From Pseudolysobacter antarcticus (lineage in GTDB: Bacteria; Pseudomonadota; Gammaproteobacteria; Xanthomonadales; Rhodanobacteraceae): a stretch of 64,000 nt of DNA. The stretch is taken from NCBI RefSeq assembly GCF_004168365.1, contig NZ_CP035704.1:1302001-1366000 (forward strand), in the 5' to 3' direction. Below are positions 1 through 8,877 of the stretch, one piece after another. The number at the start of each line of letters is the position of its first letter. The stretch's first letter is position 1. Position numbers and translations under genes: made by a program. Under the pieces are notes generated by a model. That model worked only from the letters and a program-made list of their open reading frames with translations, did not search any database and had not been told where the DNA came from.

Positions 1-905
1 CGCGCGCGATTCACCGACCAGCCGCGCTTGAGCAGGTGCGATGACAGCCAGCCGCCGAGCACGCTGCCGAAATCCGAGAGCAGATAAATCACGATCAGCG
101 GCGGGCCGAAATTTTTCAGGTCGAGGTGGAATCGCTTGCCGAGAAAATCCGGCAGCCAGACCAGGTACATGCCGAAAATCGGATCGGTCATGAACTTGGC
201 TGTGGCGTAGGTCCAGGTCTGGCGCAGACGCAGCAACTTGCGCCAGCCGATGCGGGTGATCGGCGTTACCGGATCTTGCTGGATCCAGTCGAGTTCGGCC
301 TGCGAAATGCCTTTCACATCTTGCGGGTGGCGATACAGCAGCAGCCAGATCGGCAGCCAGATCAGGCCGGCTAATCCGGTGACGACAAACGCCATTTGCC
401 AGCCGTAACTCAGCACCACCGCGGGGATGATCAGCGGCGTGACGATTGCGCCGATATTGGTGCCGGCGTTGAACAGACCGTTGGCCAGCGCACGTTCCTT
501 CTGCGGAAACCATTCGGAGACGGCCTTGATCGAACCCGGAAACGCACCCGATTCGCCGATACCCAATGCAAACCGCGCGACCATGAAATGGCCGATGCCG
601 CGCGCCGCCGATGTGGCGAATTGCGCGACCGACCAGATGCCAAAGGCGAGTGCAAAACCCCAACGTGCGCCGATGCGATCGACCAGTCGCCCCCACAGCA
701 AATAACACACCGCATACGCGCCCTGAAACAGCAAATGCACGTTCGCGTAATCGCTGTTGCTCCAGTGCAGGTCGGCGGAAATGGTCGACTTGAGAATGCC
801 CAGCGTCTGCCGATCAACATAGTTGATGATCATCGCCAGAAACAGCAGTACGACCACCAGCCAGCGATATGATCCGAACGCTCGCACTGGTTTGAGCTGG
901 GTCAT
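1..905 (-). CDS. MFS transporter, hexuronate/anion-cation symporter type (3' end beyond window)
   Basis: About 301 N-terminal residues are visible. The gene starts at the ATG at 905 and runs off the left edge. The first segment (RWLVVVLLFLAMIINYVDRQ) is the typical TM1 of the ACS/ExuT group of the major facilitator superfamily, and further hydrophobic helices and the loop motif GRLVDRIGARWG follow. This group imports organic anions such as hexuronates or sugar acids with protons; the substrate cannot be told from sequence. It is a single gene here, followed upstream by DUF3297 on the same strand about 105 bases away. Confidence 0.85.
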   Translation of the reverse strand, partial: MTQLKPVRAFGSYRWLVVVLLFLAMIINYVDRQTLGILKSTISADLHWSNSDYANVHLLFQGAYAVCYLLWGRLVDRIGARWGFALAFGIWSVAQFATSAARGIGHFMVARFALGIGESGAFPGSIKAVSEWFPQKERALANGLFNAGTNIGAIVTPLIIPAVVLSYGWQMAFVVTGLAGLIWLPIWLLLYRHPQDVKGISQAELDWIQQDPVTPITRIGWRKLLRLRQTWTYATAKFMTDPIFGMYLVWLPDFLGKRFHLDLKNFGPPLIVIYLLSDFGSVLGGWLSSHLLKRGWSVNRA

Positions 906-1010
906 TGACGTTCAAATCCGCGATAGCGAAGGAGGGGGTGCTGACTGGATCAGCGTGTTTGATCGAAGCCGTTGCGCGCTGGTTTGTTGGTGCGGTGCGT
1001 GACTTCAGTG

Positions 1011-1253
1011 TCAGGCAATATCCTGAAAATACGCAACCACTTCGCCCTTCAACTTGAACGTCATCGCATTGCCGCGACGGTCCAGCGATTTGCCGACCGG
1101 CACGCGAATCCAACCTTCGCTGATGCAGTATTCCTCGACGTTGGTTTTCTCTTCATTGTTGAAACGAATACCGATACCGCGCTCCAGCAATGCGGCGTCG
1201 TAAAACTTGCTCTTAGGATTTACATCCAGACGATCGGGAGGCGTGTCGCTCAT
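1011..1253 (-). CDS. DUF3297 family small protein
   Basis: An 80-residue protein starting at the ATG at 1253 (MSDTPPDRLDVNPKSKFYDA). The sequence matches the DUF3297 family, which has this length and a conserved core such as GIRFN, EYCISEGWIRV and GKSLDRRGNAM. The function of the family is unknown. A longer open frame continues upstream to 1400, but the added residues are unlike the family, so the shorter start is preferred. No strong Shine-Dalgarno sequence is seen. Confidence 0.85.
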   Translation of the reverse strand: MSDTPPDRLDVNPKSKFYDAALLERGIGIRFNNEEKTNVEEYCISEGWIRVPVGKSLDRRGNAMTFKLKGEVVAYFQDIA

Positions 1254-1368
1254 CGGTTCGATACTCAAAGGAATTCGTCGCATGATAGCGGGTGAGGTTG
1301 CTCGGGTTCCATCGCGACGCGCACAGCAGTTTTTGCGATGCGGATTATTGCGTGGGGTTGCGGCGGCA

Positions 1369-2151
1369 TTACCACGGAATATCGCGGCCGTCCCACGCAA
1401 TAAATCGCCCGCTGTCGGACGGTTTTAATCCGGCCACGATAGCCAGCAACTGGCGCGCCGCGCGTTCGGGCGTGAACAGCTTTTCCGTCGGCACATTGCT
1501 TTGAAACGGCAGCGACAGCGGAGTATCCACCGTGCCCGGATGCAACAGCACGCATGTTGTGTGCGGATGCGTGCGCCGCAATTCGACCGCCAGCGTTCGG
1601 TAGAGCTGGTTTTGCGCCGCCTTCGACGCGCGATACGCATACCAACCGCCGAGTTGGTTGTCACCGATCGAGCCGACCCGCGCTGACAGCGACGCCAGCA
1701 CGCTGGGTTGCGTATGCTTCAAGCGCGGCAGCAATGCGCGCGCCAGCAGGATCGGCGCAAACGCGTTCAACGCAAAAACTTCCGCCAGCGTTTCGGCATT
1801 CAATTGCACCACCGATTTTTCGGGTCGCACACCCGGCGCATGCAGAATACCCGCGGCATTAAAAATCAGATGCAAGCGATCGGTCGTCGCCGCCACGCGT
1901 ACCGCAAGCGCGGTGAGATCATCTGCGCGCGTGATATCTGCAGATAAACAAACCAGCCGATCGCCGTGCCGCGCGACCAGTGCGGCGAGCGCATCGTTAT
2001 GCTCGGCCGTGCGCGCAACCGCGATCACGCGCGCCACCTGCGCATGCGCGAGCAAAGCCCTCACCACCGCTAGTCCGATGCCGCTACTGGCGCCGGTAAC
2101 GAGCGCGTTTGCGGGAGCATCCAGCCCTTGAATAATCTGATCGGGAATCAT
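1369..2151 (-). CDS. Short-chain dehydrogenase/reductase
   Basis: A 260-residue NAD(P)-dependent oxidoreductase of the classical SDR superfamily. The glycine-rich cofactor motif TGASSGIG lies near residue 20, the structural NAAG near residue 95, and the catalytic YxxxK as YAYRASK near residue 160, with the usual preceding Ser. The C-terminal part (LLHPGTVDTPLS) resembles CsgA/C-factor-like SDRs. I start it at the ATG at 2151; the open frame reaches 2220, but those residues precede the normal beta-1 strand of the fold. The substrate is unknown. Confidence 0.88.
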   Translation of the reverse strand: MIPDQIIQGLDAPANALVTGASSGIGLAVVRALLAHAQVARVIAVARTAEHNDALAALVARHGDRLVCLSADITRADDLTALAVRVAATTDRLHLIFNAAGILHAPGVRPEKSVVQLNAETLAEVFALNAFAPILLARALLPRLKHTQPSVLASLSARVGSIGDNQLGGWYAYRASKAAQNQLYRTLAVELRRTHPHTTCVLLHPGTVDTPLSLPFQSNVPTEKLFTPERAARQLLAIVAGLKPSDSGRFIAWDGRDIPW

Positions 2152-2481
2152 GCGTTCGCGATGCTCATCGTCGGTGTGTCTCCACAGCTGGCACGGCGCA
2201 GTATGCCTCACTCTCGCCACGGTCGCGGGGTCGATTCGCGTAGCGTCGAACTTGGCGCATTCGCGTTTTCTAGCGGATGATCAAGTTCCTTTCGGCACTT
2301 ATTTCGCTGTCGAAATTCGAGTTGGATTGCCACTGCTGTTTCGCATGCAAATAATTACAGACTGTTGCGCAAGCAGCGGCTGTCCGGCTGATTGTTGATA
2401 GGTTGGAAGTGCTCGCGATTCTCGGGCAGTCCAGAGAGTGGCCGCTCGTGGCCTGCGGGACGAAATGATTGGAGGTCTGAA

Positions 2482-3030
2482 GTGGCACGTGCAATTATCG
2501 TCAAGAAAGTCGGCCGCACGGCGGCTGGAAAATCAGTTGCCAACCCAGTCGGCAAGTCGAAGCCGAGGGCGCAAAAACCCATTGATCCCACGCCTGCGCA
2601 AATCGTCGCCACGACGCTGCCGGCCGCCATGACTGGCAGGGCAAGCCCCGCCAAGGCCAAAGAGGGAGACGACCCGGTTTTTGCGTACATCCGTAGCCTG
2701 CCGCAGCCGCAACGGGGCATCGCTGAGCGCGTCGATGCCCTGGCGGCCAAGACGCTGCCGGCGTTGCAGCGATCCGTGAAGTGGGGAATGTCGTGGTATG
2801 GCGTTGGTGACGGCTGGTGCTTCTGCTGCGGCGGCTTCGCCGGCCACGTCAAGCTCACGTTTGGGCGCGGAACCGCACTCAAGCCCGTACCACCAGTTAC
2901 ACCGATAGGGATGGGCAAGGACTCGCGGGGCGTGGACCTCGAATCGGTCGACGACCTCAACGAACGCCAGGTAGCGTCGTGGATGAAACAAGCCGCCGCG
3001 ATGCCCGGCTTTGGAGGGAAAAAGCGATGA
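2482..3030 (+). CDS. DUF1801 domain protein with Lys/Ala-rich N-terminus
   Basis: A 182-residue protein. A GGAGGT Shine-Dalgarno at 2471-2476 sits 5 nt before a GTG at 2482, which decides the start; the open frame itself begins at 2392. Residues 1-60 are a basic, Ala/Lys-rich segment. Residues 65-180 fit the DUF1801 (YdhG/YjbR/CyaY-like) fold, with motifs ALQRSVKWGMSWYG and FAGHVKLTFGRG. The family is of unknown biochemical function. It borders the accessory region. Confidence 0.75.
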   Translation: MARAIIVKKVGRTAAGKSVANPVGKSKPRAQKPIDPTPAQIVATTLPAAMTGRASPAKAKEGDDPVFAYIRSLPQPQRGIAERVDALAAKTLPALQRSVKWGMSWYGVGDGWCFCCGGFAGHVKLTFGRGTALKPVPPVTPIGMGKDSRGVDLESVDDLNERQVASWMKQAAAMPGFGGKKR

Positions 3031-3384
3031 GTCCAGCGAATGCCGGCCAGTGGCTACGCAACGCGCAAAATTCTAGGTTCGAATCAGGACACCACAGACG
3101 CCAATCGCGAATTGGGCAGACCGGACGGTACAGGCTGTTCGGTTTCAAACCGATCAATCGGACACGCTTGAACGCCTAGCGACGAGCCCCCTCAATTTGT
3201 CGGGGAGGTTCTGGATCAGCTATCTCGTACCCCATTTTGTCGGCCAATTTACCGACTGTGGAACTGCACAGGGTCCGGACAATCTGAGGCCCGATTTCCC
3301 ATTCACCCTAGAGATTCAGACCATCTTCGTCAAGCGTACTTATCATGGTCTGCCTTCGTTTTATGGGCGTGTACCCGGCGCCGT
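3031..3384. other. Non-coding stretch, no recognised feature
   Basis: About 350 bases between the DUF1801 gene and the GST remnant. I see no convincing gene, RNA or repeat. A 63-codon open frame at 3197-3388 lacks family resemblance and a ribosome binding site. Confidence 0.5.
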
Positions 3385-3658
3385 TTAGGTTGGCGGTTGA
3401 AACGCTGTGAAAACCGCCAACTGCGCAGCGAAAGCGCGCTGGAATGCAGGTCGCGTCTCGCCGCGAGCGACATAGGCGGCAAGGTTGGGGTACTCGTCCA
3501 GTATCCCCGTTGGCCTCGATCGGAACAGCACACCGATCATCATAAGGTCACCGGTGCTAAACGCACCATCGAGCCACTCGGCTTCTCCCAAGCGAACGGA
3601 AAGCTGACTCAACATTTTACGGGCGCGCACATTAAGCATAGGCTGGCGCTGCTCGAAC
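3385..3658 (-). pseudogene. Glutathione S-transferase C-terminal fragment, cut by IS3 element
   Basis: About 90 residues of the alpha-helical C-terminal domain of a GST-family protein (motifs FEQRQPMLNVRARKML, LGEAEWLDG, FSTGDLMMIGVL, YPNLAAYVAR). It ends with a normal stop at 3385 but has no N-terminal thioredoxin-fold domain. The frame runs straight into the IS3 inverted repeat at 3659. The missing 5' part is not found on the other side of the IS, so this is a remnant rather than a simple insertional knockout. Confidence 0.8.
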
Positions 3659-3663
3659 GGGTT

Positions 3664-4533
3664 CTACCCCGTTTTGGCGGACGGTTGAGTTAAGGTTATA
3701 AATCTTTGGTCTAGCTTATCAAGTCGTCGTTGCATACGTGGGTTGTGGAAGCGCTCGATATAGTCAAAAACATCCGAGCGTGCGTCGGCCAGTGACAGGT
3801 AACGACGGCGATAAATGCGCTCGCGCTTGAGCATACCGAAGAATCCTTCGGCGGCAGCATTGTCGCCACAGTGGCCCACATCACTCATGCTGCTGATGAG
3901 GTGGTGATCGGCGAGGAAGCGTTGATATTCGCCGCTGGTGAATTGGGTTCCTCGATCTGAATGCAGCACCACGGGCGTGGTGTCCGTTCGCTGCCAGCAG
4001 GCCATCTGCACCGCCTTGAGAACCAGGTGACGATCCTGGATACCCGACATGGACCAACCAATGATCGTGTGGCTGAACAGGTCGAGCACCGTGCAGAGGT
4101 AGAGCCAGCCTTCGCCGGTGTGGATGTAGGTGATGTCGGTGACCCATTTTGTATTGGGTTCCAGCGCCGAGAAGTCACGTTGCAGATGATTGCGCACGTG
4201 CAGCGGTCGCACGCCGCTACGCTTGCTGCGCCAGGCTCGCCGCTGTGGAATCCCGAATAATCCGTTGCTGGCCATCAGGCGTGCCACCCGATTGGGACTC
4301 GCCGTTTCACCGGCATAGCTCAGCTCCTCATGCATGCGTGGCATGCCCAGTACCCCATCGCTGATGCTATGAAGCGCTTTTATCTGCACCAGTAATCGCT
4401 GGTTGTCCTTCGCTCGCGCACTCAAGGGGCGTTTGCACCACGCATGAAAACCGCTGCTCGATACCTTCAGGCATCGACACATCAGTTGCACGGGATAGAC
4501 CGTGCGGCAGCGCTGGATCGTCTGAAACTTCAA
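3664..4533 (-). CDS. IS3-family transposase OrfB (DDE catalytic subunit)
   Basis: A 289-residue frame with the rve integrase core. The three catalytic acidic residues lie in [24 protein letters not shown] and [16 protein letters not shown] (D-D-E). An HTH_21-type segment ([13 protein letters not shown]) precedes the core. The only nearby initiation codon is a TTG at 4533 overlapping the orfA stop, so the product is probably made mainly as an OrfAB fusion by -1 frameshifting. The stop codon falls inside the left inverted repeat. The frame is intact. Confidence 0.9.
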   Translation of the reverse strand: MKFQTIQRCRTVYPVQLMCRCLKVSSSGFHAWCKRPLSARAKDNQRLLVQIKALHSISDGVLGMPRMHEELSYAGETASPNRVARLMASNGLFGIPQRRAWRSKRSGVRPLHVRNHLQRDFSALEPNTKWVTDITYIHTGEGWLYLCTVLDLFSHTIIGWSMSGIQDRHLVLKAVQMACWQRTDTTPVVLHSDRGTQFTSGEYQRFLADHHLISSMSDVGHCGDNAAAEGFFGMLKRERIYRRRYLSLADARSDVFDYIERFHNPRMQRRLDKLDQRFITLTQPSAKTG

Positions 4534-4817
4534 CGCGATTCCTTCGCGAAGAACGCTGCCGCATCGCGCAAAAAATCGCGTTCCTTCTTGACCCGCGCCA
4601 GCTCACGCTTGAGTGCGGCCATCTCTTCATCCCGCGGTACGCCAGAGCCCGGGAAAGCGTGGCGTTTACCGCTGGCCAATTCCCGCCGCCAACGGCTCAG
4701 CACCCCTTCACCCACACCGATATCGCGAGCTATCTGGCTAACATTGGCACCGGCCTGATGAGTCAGACCCACTGCCTCCCGTTTGAACTCATCACTAAAT
4801 GTTCTTCGCTTGGACAT
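4530..4817 (-). CDS. IS3-family transposase OrfA (DNA-binding subunit)
   Basis: A 95-residue HTH_Tnp_1 protein ([17 protein letters not shown], then [20 protein letters not shown]) followed by a leucine-zipper-like coiled coil ([17 protein letters not shown]). These are the DNA-binding and multimerisation modules of IS3 transposases. It overlaps OrfB by 4 nt and lies in the adjacent frame. Confidence 0.9.
   Translation of the reverse strand: MSKRRTFSDEFKREAVGLTHQAGANVSQIARDIGVGEGVLSRWRRELASGKRHAFPGSGVPRDEEMAALKRELARVKKERDFLRDAAAFFAKESR
4569..4575 (-). other. Putative -1 ribosomal frameshift site (T TTT TTG) in orfA
   Basis: On the minus strand the orfA codons read GAT TTT TTG, giving a T-TTT-TTG slippery heptamer. 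A -1 slip enters the orfB frame, which stays open from here through the orfB TTG. Directly downstream, CGCGAT can pair with ATCGCG about 23 nt later, enclosing a smaller hairpin around TTCGCGAA, a possible stimulatory structure. The 0-nt spacer is shorter than usual. Confidence 0.6.
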
Positions 4818-4879
4818 GACACTCCTTTTTGCCGATCATCGGCCTTGTTGGAAGTGTCCGCCATAACGGGGTAGAACCC

Positions 4880-5048
4880 CCCTTTTGAGCTCATCCGGAA
4901 GAGTCATGTGCTTTAGGGCGCCACAATCGTAAACGTAATCGAACCGGTAGGTTGATCCTTGTTTCCTAATCTCCACGTATGCTGAATGAAAGCCTCCTTG
5001 TCCGACAGCGTGCTGAACACGGACATGCTCTATTACAACCTGACTCAT
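4880..5048 (-). pseudogene. N-terminal fragment of an MBL-fold-like protein, cut by IS3 element
   Basis: The first 56 or so residues of a gene read leftward from an ATG at 5048, with AGGAG 8 nt upstream. The sequence (VQHAVGQGGFHSAYVEI, then FDYVYDCGALK) resembles the opening beta-strands of a class of metallo-beta-lactamase-fold hydrolases. The frame meets the IS inverted repeat at 4879 and none of the metal-binding HxHxDH part survives. The family assignment is from memory of the N-terminal pattern and is moderate. Confidence 0.55.
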
Positions 5049-5137
5049 CTCAACCACTCCTTGCTAATTCTCCGATCAGCATAGTCAAGGTACATCAATT
5101 CTTCAAAGCGGTTTCGCCGAGCGTTTTGAGGCACTAA

Positions 5138-5276
5138 CAGGCTGTTGAGAAAGTCCCGAAATCCTCGAAATTTGCTGCAAATGTAGCATTGTATAAATAT
5201 TAACAGCATAAATAACAGTTAGTTACGAATTTCGTTTTTCAAGAATTTGATCTCGAAATCGTTTCTCAACGGCCTG
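5138..5276. repeat. MITE-like element, 139 bp with 16-bp terminal inverted repeats
   Basis: The left end CAGGCTGTTGAGAAAG (5138-5153) and the complement of the right end (5261-5276, CAGGCCGTTGAGAAAC) match at 14 of 16 positions. The 107-bp interior is AT-rich and non-coding, unlike the GC-rich surroundings. The ends resemble terminal repeats of IS elements but differ from both ISs in this window. No clear target duplication is seen. Confidence 0.6.
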
Positions 5277-5306
5277 CCAATGCTATCTACGAACTCATTG
5301 AGGCGA

Positions 5307-6377
5307 CTACTGCCCACATGCTGCCTTTATCTTCGCGTCATCTTTTGTTTGGACCGCCGATAGGCAGGCCTGCGTTTTCAGTTGCTGGACGGCAAGTGCG
5401 CTGATCTGTGCTAAGTACGCAGCTTGATTCTTGTCGGCGTCGCTCCGTTCTGAAAAGACTGCGCCGATCGCACCGAAATAAGACTTGATCAAATCTGCGG
5501 GGAGGCTCAGGAGTCCGACCCACTCGCTCTCTAGCGCTTGATCATAGGAAACCGGTGAGCCATCGGTGAACGAGAACTTGACGATGTTCTTTGCAAATAG
5601 ACTCTCTTGAACTGGAAGGAACTCCACGGGAGATTGTCGTGTCGGCATCGGTAGCAGTGCTCGCGTGACGGGGTTGGGGTCTACGCTGGTATCTGTCAAT
5701 GCGACGAGATATGGAAGTGCCTGTCGATAGTAGAAACCAGACTCGGCGTTATCAGAGTTTGCTTTCGCTGCGTCGAAACGCACATTATTTTTGCCAACTG
5801 GTTCGGGCGTTCCAAGAATCGCGCGCTCGAACCTGACTTGGCAAACTGTCATCTGTGTTTTTGCCGCAGTCTCCGCTGGTTCCACGGCGTCCGTCGGCTC
5901 AACTAGCCACATGTAGGTGCCTTCTCTGTTGCAGATTGGCGGGGTGACTGGAGGCACGACTTTGCCGTGCCCATCGAGGGCGGCGCCAACCGATCCGATC
6001 GTGCTTGCCAGACCTTTAAGTACGTCGCCTACTTGCGAAGTGTGCGACGAACTTGCATCCCCACTGAGCAATCCTGAGACGTCGATCTTCAAAGCTAGTT
6101 CATTGCTGCTAAGTTGACTGTTGTTGTATTGAACGATGAAACGAGTGCCAAGATCAGGATAGGCAGCCGTTGCCTCGGCCGTTAGCGTTCGTTTCTTGTC
6201 TTTGTCGACGGTCAATGTGATCTTGATCGCCTTTAGTGGTAACCGATATACCATGCCATCACGGGTATTGGACGTCACTGCGGAATTCTGAGAATCGACT
6301 CGTGTGCGTAAAGGTGATGAACACGCAAAAAGACAAAATGCCATTACTGCATTCAATAGATAGCCGATAAATTTCAT
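5307..6377 (-). CDS. Hypothetical lipoprotein downstream of sedolisin-like protease
   Basis: A 356-residue protein with a lipoprotein signal peptide: a hydrophobic stretch ends in LFAC with the lipidation cysteine at residue 19. No known domain was recognised. The body has a beta-rich, Ser/Asp-containing first half and an Ala/Gln-rich helical C-terminus, with four further cysteines. It starts 43 nt after the protease stop on the same strand, so the two are probably co-transcribed and may act together at the cell envelope. The GC content looks lower than in flanking housekeeping genes. Confidence 0.8.
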   Translation of the reverse strand: MKFIGYLLNAVMAFCLFACSSPLRTRVDSQNSAVTSNTRDGMVYRLPLKAIKITLTVDKDKKRTLTAEATAAYPDLGTRFIVQYNNSQLSSNELALKIDVSGLLSGDASSSHTSQVGDVLKGLASTIGSVGAALDGHGKVVPPVTPPICNREGTYMWLVEPTDAVEPAETAAKTQMTVCQVRFERAILGTPEPVGKNNVRFDAAKANSDNAESGFYYRQALPYLVALTDTSVDPNPVTRALLPMPTRQSPVEFLPVQESLFAKNIVKFSFTDGSPVSYDQALESEWVGLLSLPADLIKSYFGAIGAVFSERSDADKNQAAYLAQISALAVQQLKTQACLSAVQTKDDAKIKAACGQ

Positions 6378-6420
6378 AATTAATTCTCTTTGGGAAGTTT
6401 CCGTAAGGGACTGACGAGGA

Positions 6421-7944
6421 CTATTTTTTTGGCGGTGCGGGTTGAGATACGTCAGCGTCGAAACTGATGCTTGAAGGCGTGCCTACTCCGGTGACGCGAT
6501 CAAATCCGGCGAGGACATGGTTTCCGCCAGCAGGGCCCGTCTCCACTACGATGTCCTTTATGCGATTGGGATTGTTGCGATTCACATAGATTGCTGCCAA
6601 CTCTTTTGCAACAAGAGTACGGTGATGCCCTGCCGCATTCGCCATAGCAGCCATCAATGGTGCGGCAAGGCTTGTGCCGCCTATCTCCAACCACCCGTTC
6701 AGTTCTTGCTCCGGAGACGGATGATCGATGCAGGAATCTTTCGGGACCTTTGCATAAACGGCCATGCCGCTGCTGGGATTTGCGTCGGCAGAGATGTCTG
6801 GGACGTTGCGCTTTCCTGCGACAATGTTTTCGATCCCGAGCTGGAATCCCGGTAATGGCTCGAATTGGCTAGCACCCCCGCCACTGCTGTCCCAGCTTGT
6901 CTGCGCATTGAGTTCGCCGGTCGGTTTCCGCACCAGTGTCGTTCCACCGACGGCGATGACTTTCGGCGATACTGCCGGGTAGAGCAAGTCGCCTCCATGA
7001 TCTCCCGTCGATGCAAAGTAGAGCGGACCGTCGATAAATTTCTGATCAAACTGACCCTCCGTTTCGAACTCGGCACCGCCCCAGCTCATAGAAATCTGTC
7101 CGCCACCCGCATCCATCAGCGCTTGTTGTGCAATCTTCAGCGCTACAAATAGATCGTCATAACTATTGCTGCGAGCTTGGACATAAATCAGCTTCGCCTT
7201 AGGTATCAGCGCGTGCACCGCTTGGAGATCGAGCGCAGACTCACCTGCCCAGCCGCAGCTTATCGCGATTCCCGAAATGTCCTCTTTGTGATCAGCGGTC
7301 TGCGGGAATTTCTGGAGGCAGCCTTTAGTTTCGTCGTCTTTGTTCTCCCTGCAAGACGGCAAATGAAACTGTGTCGAAAAGGTCTCTAGGTCATTATCTG
7401 CTTCGGGATAGGCGTATGCGTCGACGATTGCGATTGCTCCAATCCCAGCATCCGGCGGTATTCCATAGACAGCTCGCAAGGACTCAGGGGTCTCACCTTC
7501 AGGACCTGCAACTTGCGCTGGAACAACTGCGGCGACAAGGGGGCCGCTAGGAGGCGCATTCCTCCTCAAGATCGCATAATTCGTGTGCGCTTGAAGTTGA
7601 CCGGGTGCGAGTTTCGGGTGCTTCGTCCCCAAGGTCAGCTGCATCAAAACTTCGCCTTGGCTGCTGTTGATGCGATCACTCGTTGGGTATTGGACGCTTG
7701 TGGAAGTCGTCGTCACCAAATCGACCTCTTGCAGAGGGACGTTGAATTCTGCTGTCAATATTGCGTGCTTGTCCGTTAACTTGTTTTGAATTCTATAGGT
7801 TGTGCCAATGTCACTGGCCTTCTGCCTGTTCGTATCACTTGTCGGAACTGTCGATGATTGCTGCTCGATCCCCATTAAAGGAGTTGTGATGGCAACGCCA
7901 AACGTGAGCACTGCTAGATGATGTGAAACTCGACTGCGGCGCAT
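6421..7944 (-). CDS. Secreted sedolisin-like (S53) serine-carboxyl peptidase
   Basis: A 507-residue protein with an N-terminal signal segment (about residues 1-25). The S53 catalytic set is readable: Glu235 and Asp239 in GESALDLQAV, the oxyanion Asp315 in ASTGDHGG, and the nucleophile Ser425 in GGTSLAAP. The C-terminal GFDRVTGVGTP and the KDIV segment match the calcium site of sedolisins. About 150 residues precede the catalytic domain, shorter than a usual kumamolisin pro-domain. AGGAGG lies 7 nt before the ATG. These enzymes are typically acid-active extracellular proteases. A lipoprotein gene follows in the same direction. Confidence 0.88.
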   Translation of the reverse strand: MRRSRVSHHLAVLTFGVAITTPLMGIEQQSSTVPTSDTNRQKASDIGTTYRIQNKLTDKHAILTAEFNVPLQEVDLVTTTSTSVQYPTSDRINSSQGEVLMQLTLGTKHPKLAPGQLQAHTNYAILRRNAPPSGPLVAAVVPAQVAGPEGETPESLRAVYGIPPDAGIGAIAIVDAYAYPEADNDLETFSTQFHLPSCRENKDDETKGCLQKFPQTADHKEDISGIAISCGWAGESALDLQAVHALIPKAKLIYVQARSNSYDDLFVALKIAQQALMDAGGGQISMSWGGAEFETEGQFDQKFIDGPLYFASTGDHGGDLLYPAVSPKVIAVGGTTLVRKPTGELNAQTSWDSSGGGASQFEPLPGFQLGIENIVAGKRNVPDISADANPSSGMAVYAKVPKDSCIDHPSPEQELNGWLEIGGTSLAAPLMAAMANAAGHHRTLVAKELAAIYVNRNNPNRIKDIVVETGPAGGNHVLAGFDRVTGVGTPSSISFDADVSQPAPPKK

Positions 7945-8350
7945 AAAAGATCCTCCTGAGATTCATGTGTCGGCATCCAAAGAAAAAAGAGTATCGACAG
8001 CGCCGATTGTCTCAGTGGATATACTGCGATGCGCTTCATTTTCGCGCGCTGCGTTATTTTGGACCGGATGATGGAGCTTCTTTTCAGTCAAGAGCACTCG
8101 CGCGCATGGTTTAGATGTTCCTTGCTGGCCTCCAAGTTCATGACTTGAGGGTTGAGCGGTACTCTCGCAACCGGTCAATTGGGCGCGATCAGCGAGCTTA
8201 CATATGATGGGCATCTATTCAGCTGATCCCCCTCCGCATGACGAATATGGGACGTTAAGAACACGAATTCGCGTCTGGAACCGGCGGCCCTTTTTATTTG
8301 GCAAGACATTTATAGTTCGATGAGACAATCTTCGCCCAGCCCACTCCTTA
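7945..8350. other. Non-coding stretch upstream of the protease gene
   Basis: About 400 bases between the protease start and the IS5 element. It presumably carries the protease promoter. An 83-codon frame at 7963-8214 on the minus strand lacks a ribosome binding site and any family resemblance, so I do not call it. Confidence 0.5.
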
Positions 8351-8358
8351 GAACCTGT

Positions 8359-8877
8359 TCAAAGTCTTTTGAGCAGTAGCGTGAGGAAGGCAAGGTGAAT
8401 GAACTGGAGGCTGGTATTGAGCTTGCGCTCGCAGTTCTTCCAGAGTCGTCGGCATTTCTCCAACCAGGCGAAGGAGCGCTCGACCACCCACCGCTTCGGG
8501 ATAACGGCGAAGGTATGCAATTCATTGCGTTGGGCGATCTGCACGGTGGCACCGATGGCGCCTTGGACCGCTTCGGCAAAGGGCTGGCCGACGTAGCCGC
8601 CATCCGCTAGGACACTTTGTACCCGATGTAGGTTTGCCTGACATCGATCTATCGCCTGCAAGGCGCCCTTGCGATCGGTGACTTCCGCTGTAGTCACCGC
8701 AATAGCGTGAGGCAGTCCCTGCGTATCCACGGCAATATGCCGCTTGATCCCCGAGACCTTCTTGCCGGCATCGTAGCCCTTATGCGTCGCCGTGTCGGTG
8801 TTCTTTACGCTTTGTGCATCAACGATCAAGAAGCTCGTCATGGCGTTGCGCCCCTGCTTGATACGCACCGCGCCCAC
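8359..8877 (-). CDS. IS5-family transposase, catalytic frame
   Basis: About 172 residues with the DDE core: the first Asp in LIVDAQSVKNTD, the second in VLADGGYVGQ, and the Glu in VERSFAWLEKCRRLWKNCER, which is the IS5 Y-R-E-K-type signature. Upstream the frame remains open to the A7 tract at about 8883-8889, so the functional protein is expected to be a fusion with the first frame made by slippage there. Confidence 0.88.
   Translation of the reverse strand: MGAVRIKQGRNAMTSFLIVDAQSVKNTDTATHKGYDAGKKVSGIKRHIAVDTQGLPHAIAVTTAEVTDRKGALQAIDRCQANLHRVQSVLADGGYVGQPFAEAVQGAIGATVQIAQRNELHTFAVIPKRWVVERSFAWLEKCRRLWKNCERKLNTSLQFIHLAFLTLLLKRL

Larger units (their letters stand above)
3659..4879 (-). mobile_element. 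IS3-family insertion sequence, 1221 bp
   Basis: Two overlapping transposase frames are flanked by near-perfect 24-bp terminal inverted repeats: 3659-3682 (begins GGGTTCTACCCCGTT) and the complement of 4856-4879, with 23 of 24 positions identical. OrfA is a helix-turn-helix protein and OrfB a DDE integrase. No target-site duplication is visible, which fits the mismatched genes on its two sides. Confidence 0.92.

Noticed and set aside
3072-3092. tRNA-like T-arm sequence (GGTTCGAATC)
   Set aside because: The flanks do not form a T stem or acceptor, and the orientation does not match a duplicated tRNA-Asn end.
7963-8214. 83-codon minus-strand frame upstream of the protease
   Set aside because: No ribosome binding site, no hydrophobic or domain pattern; likely leader/promoter DNA.
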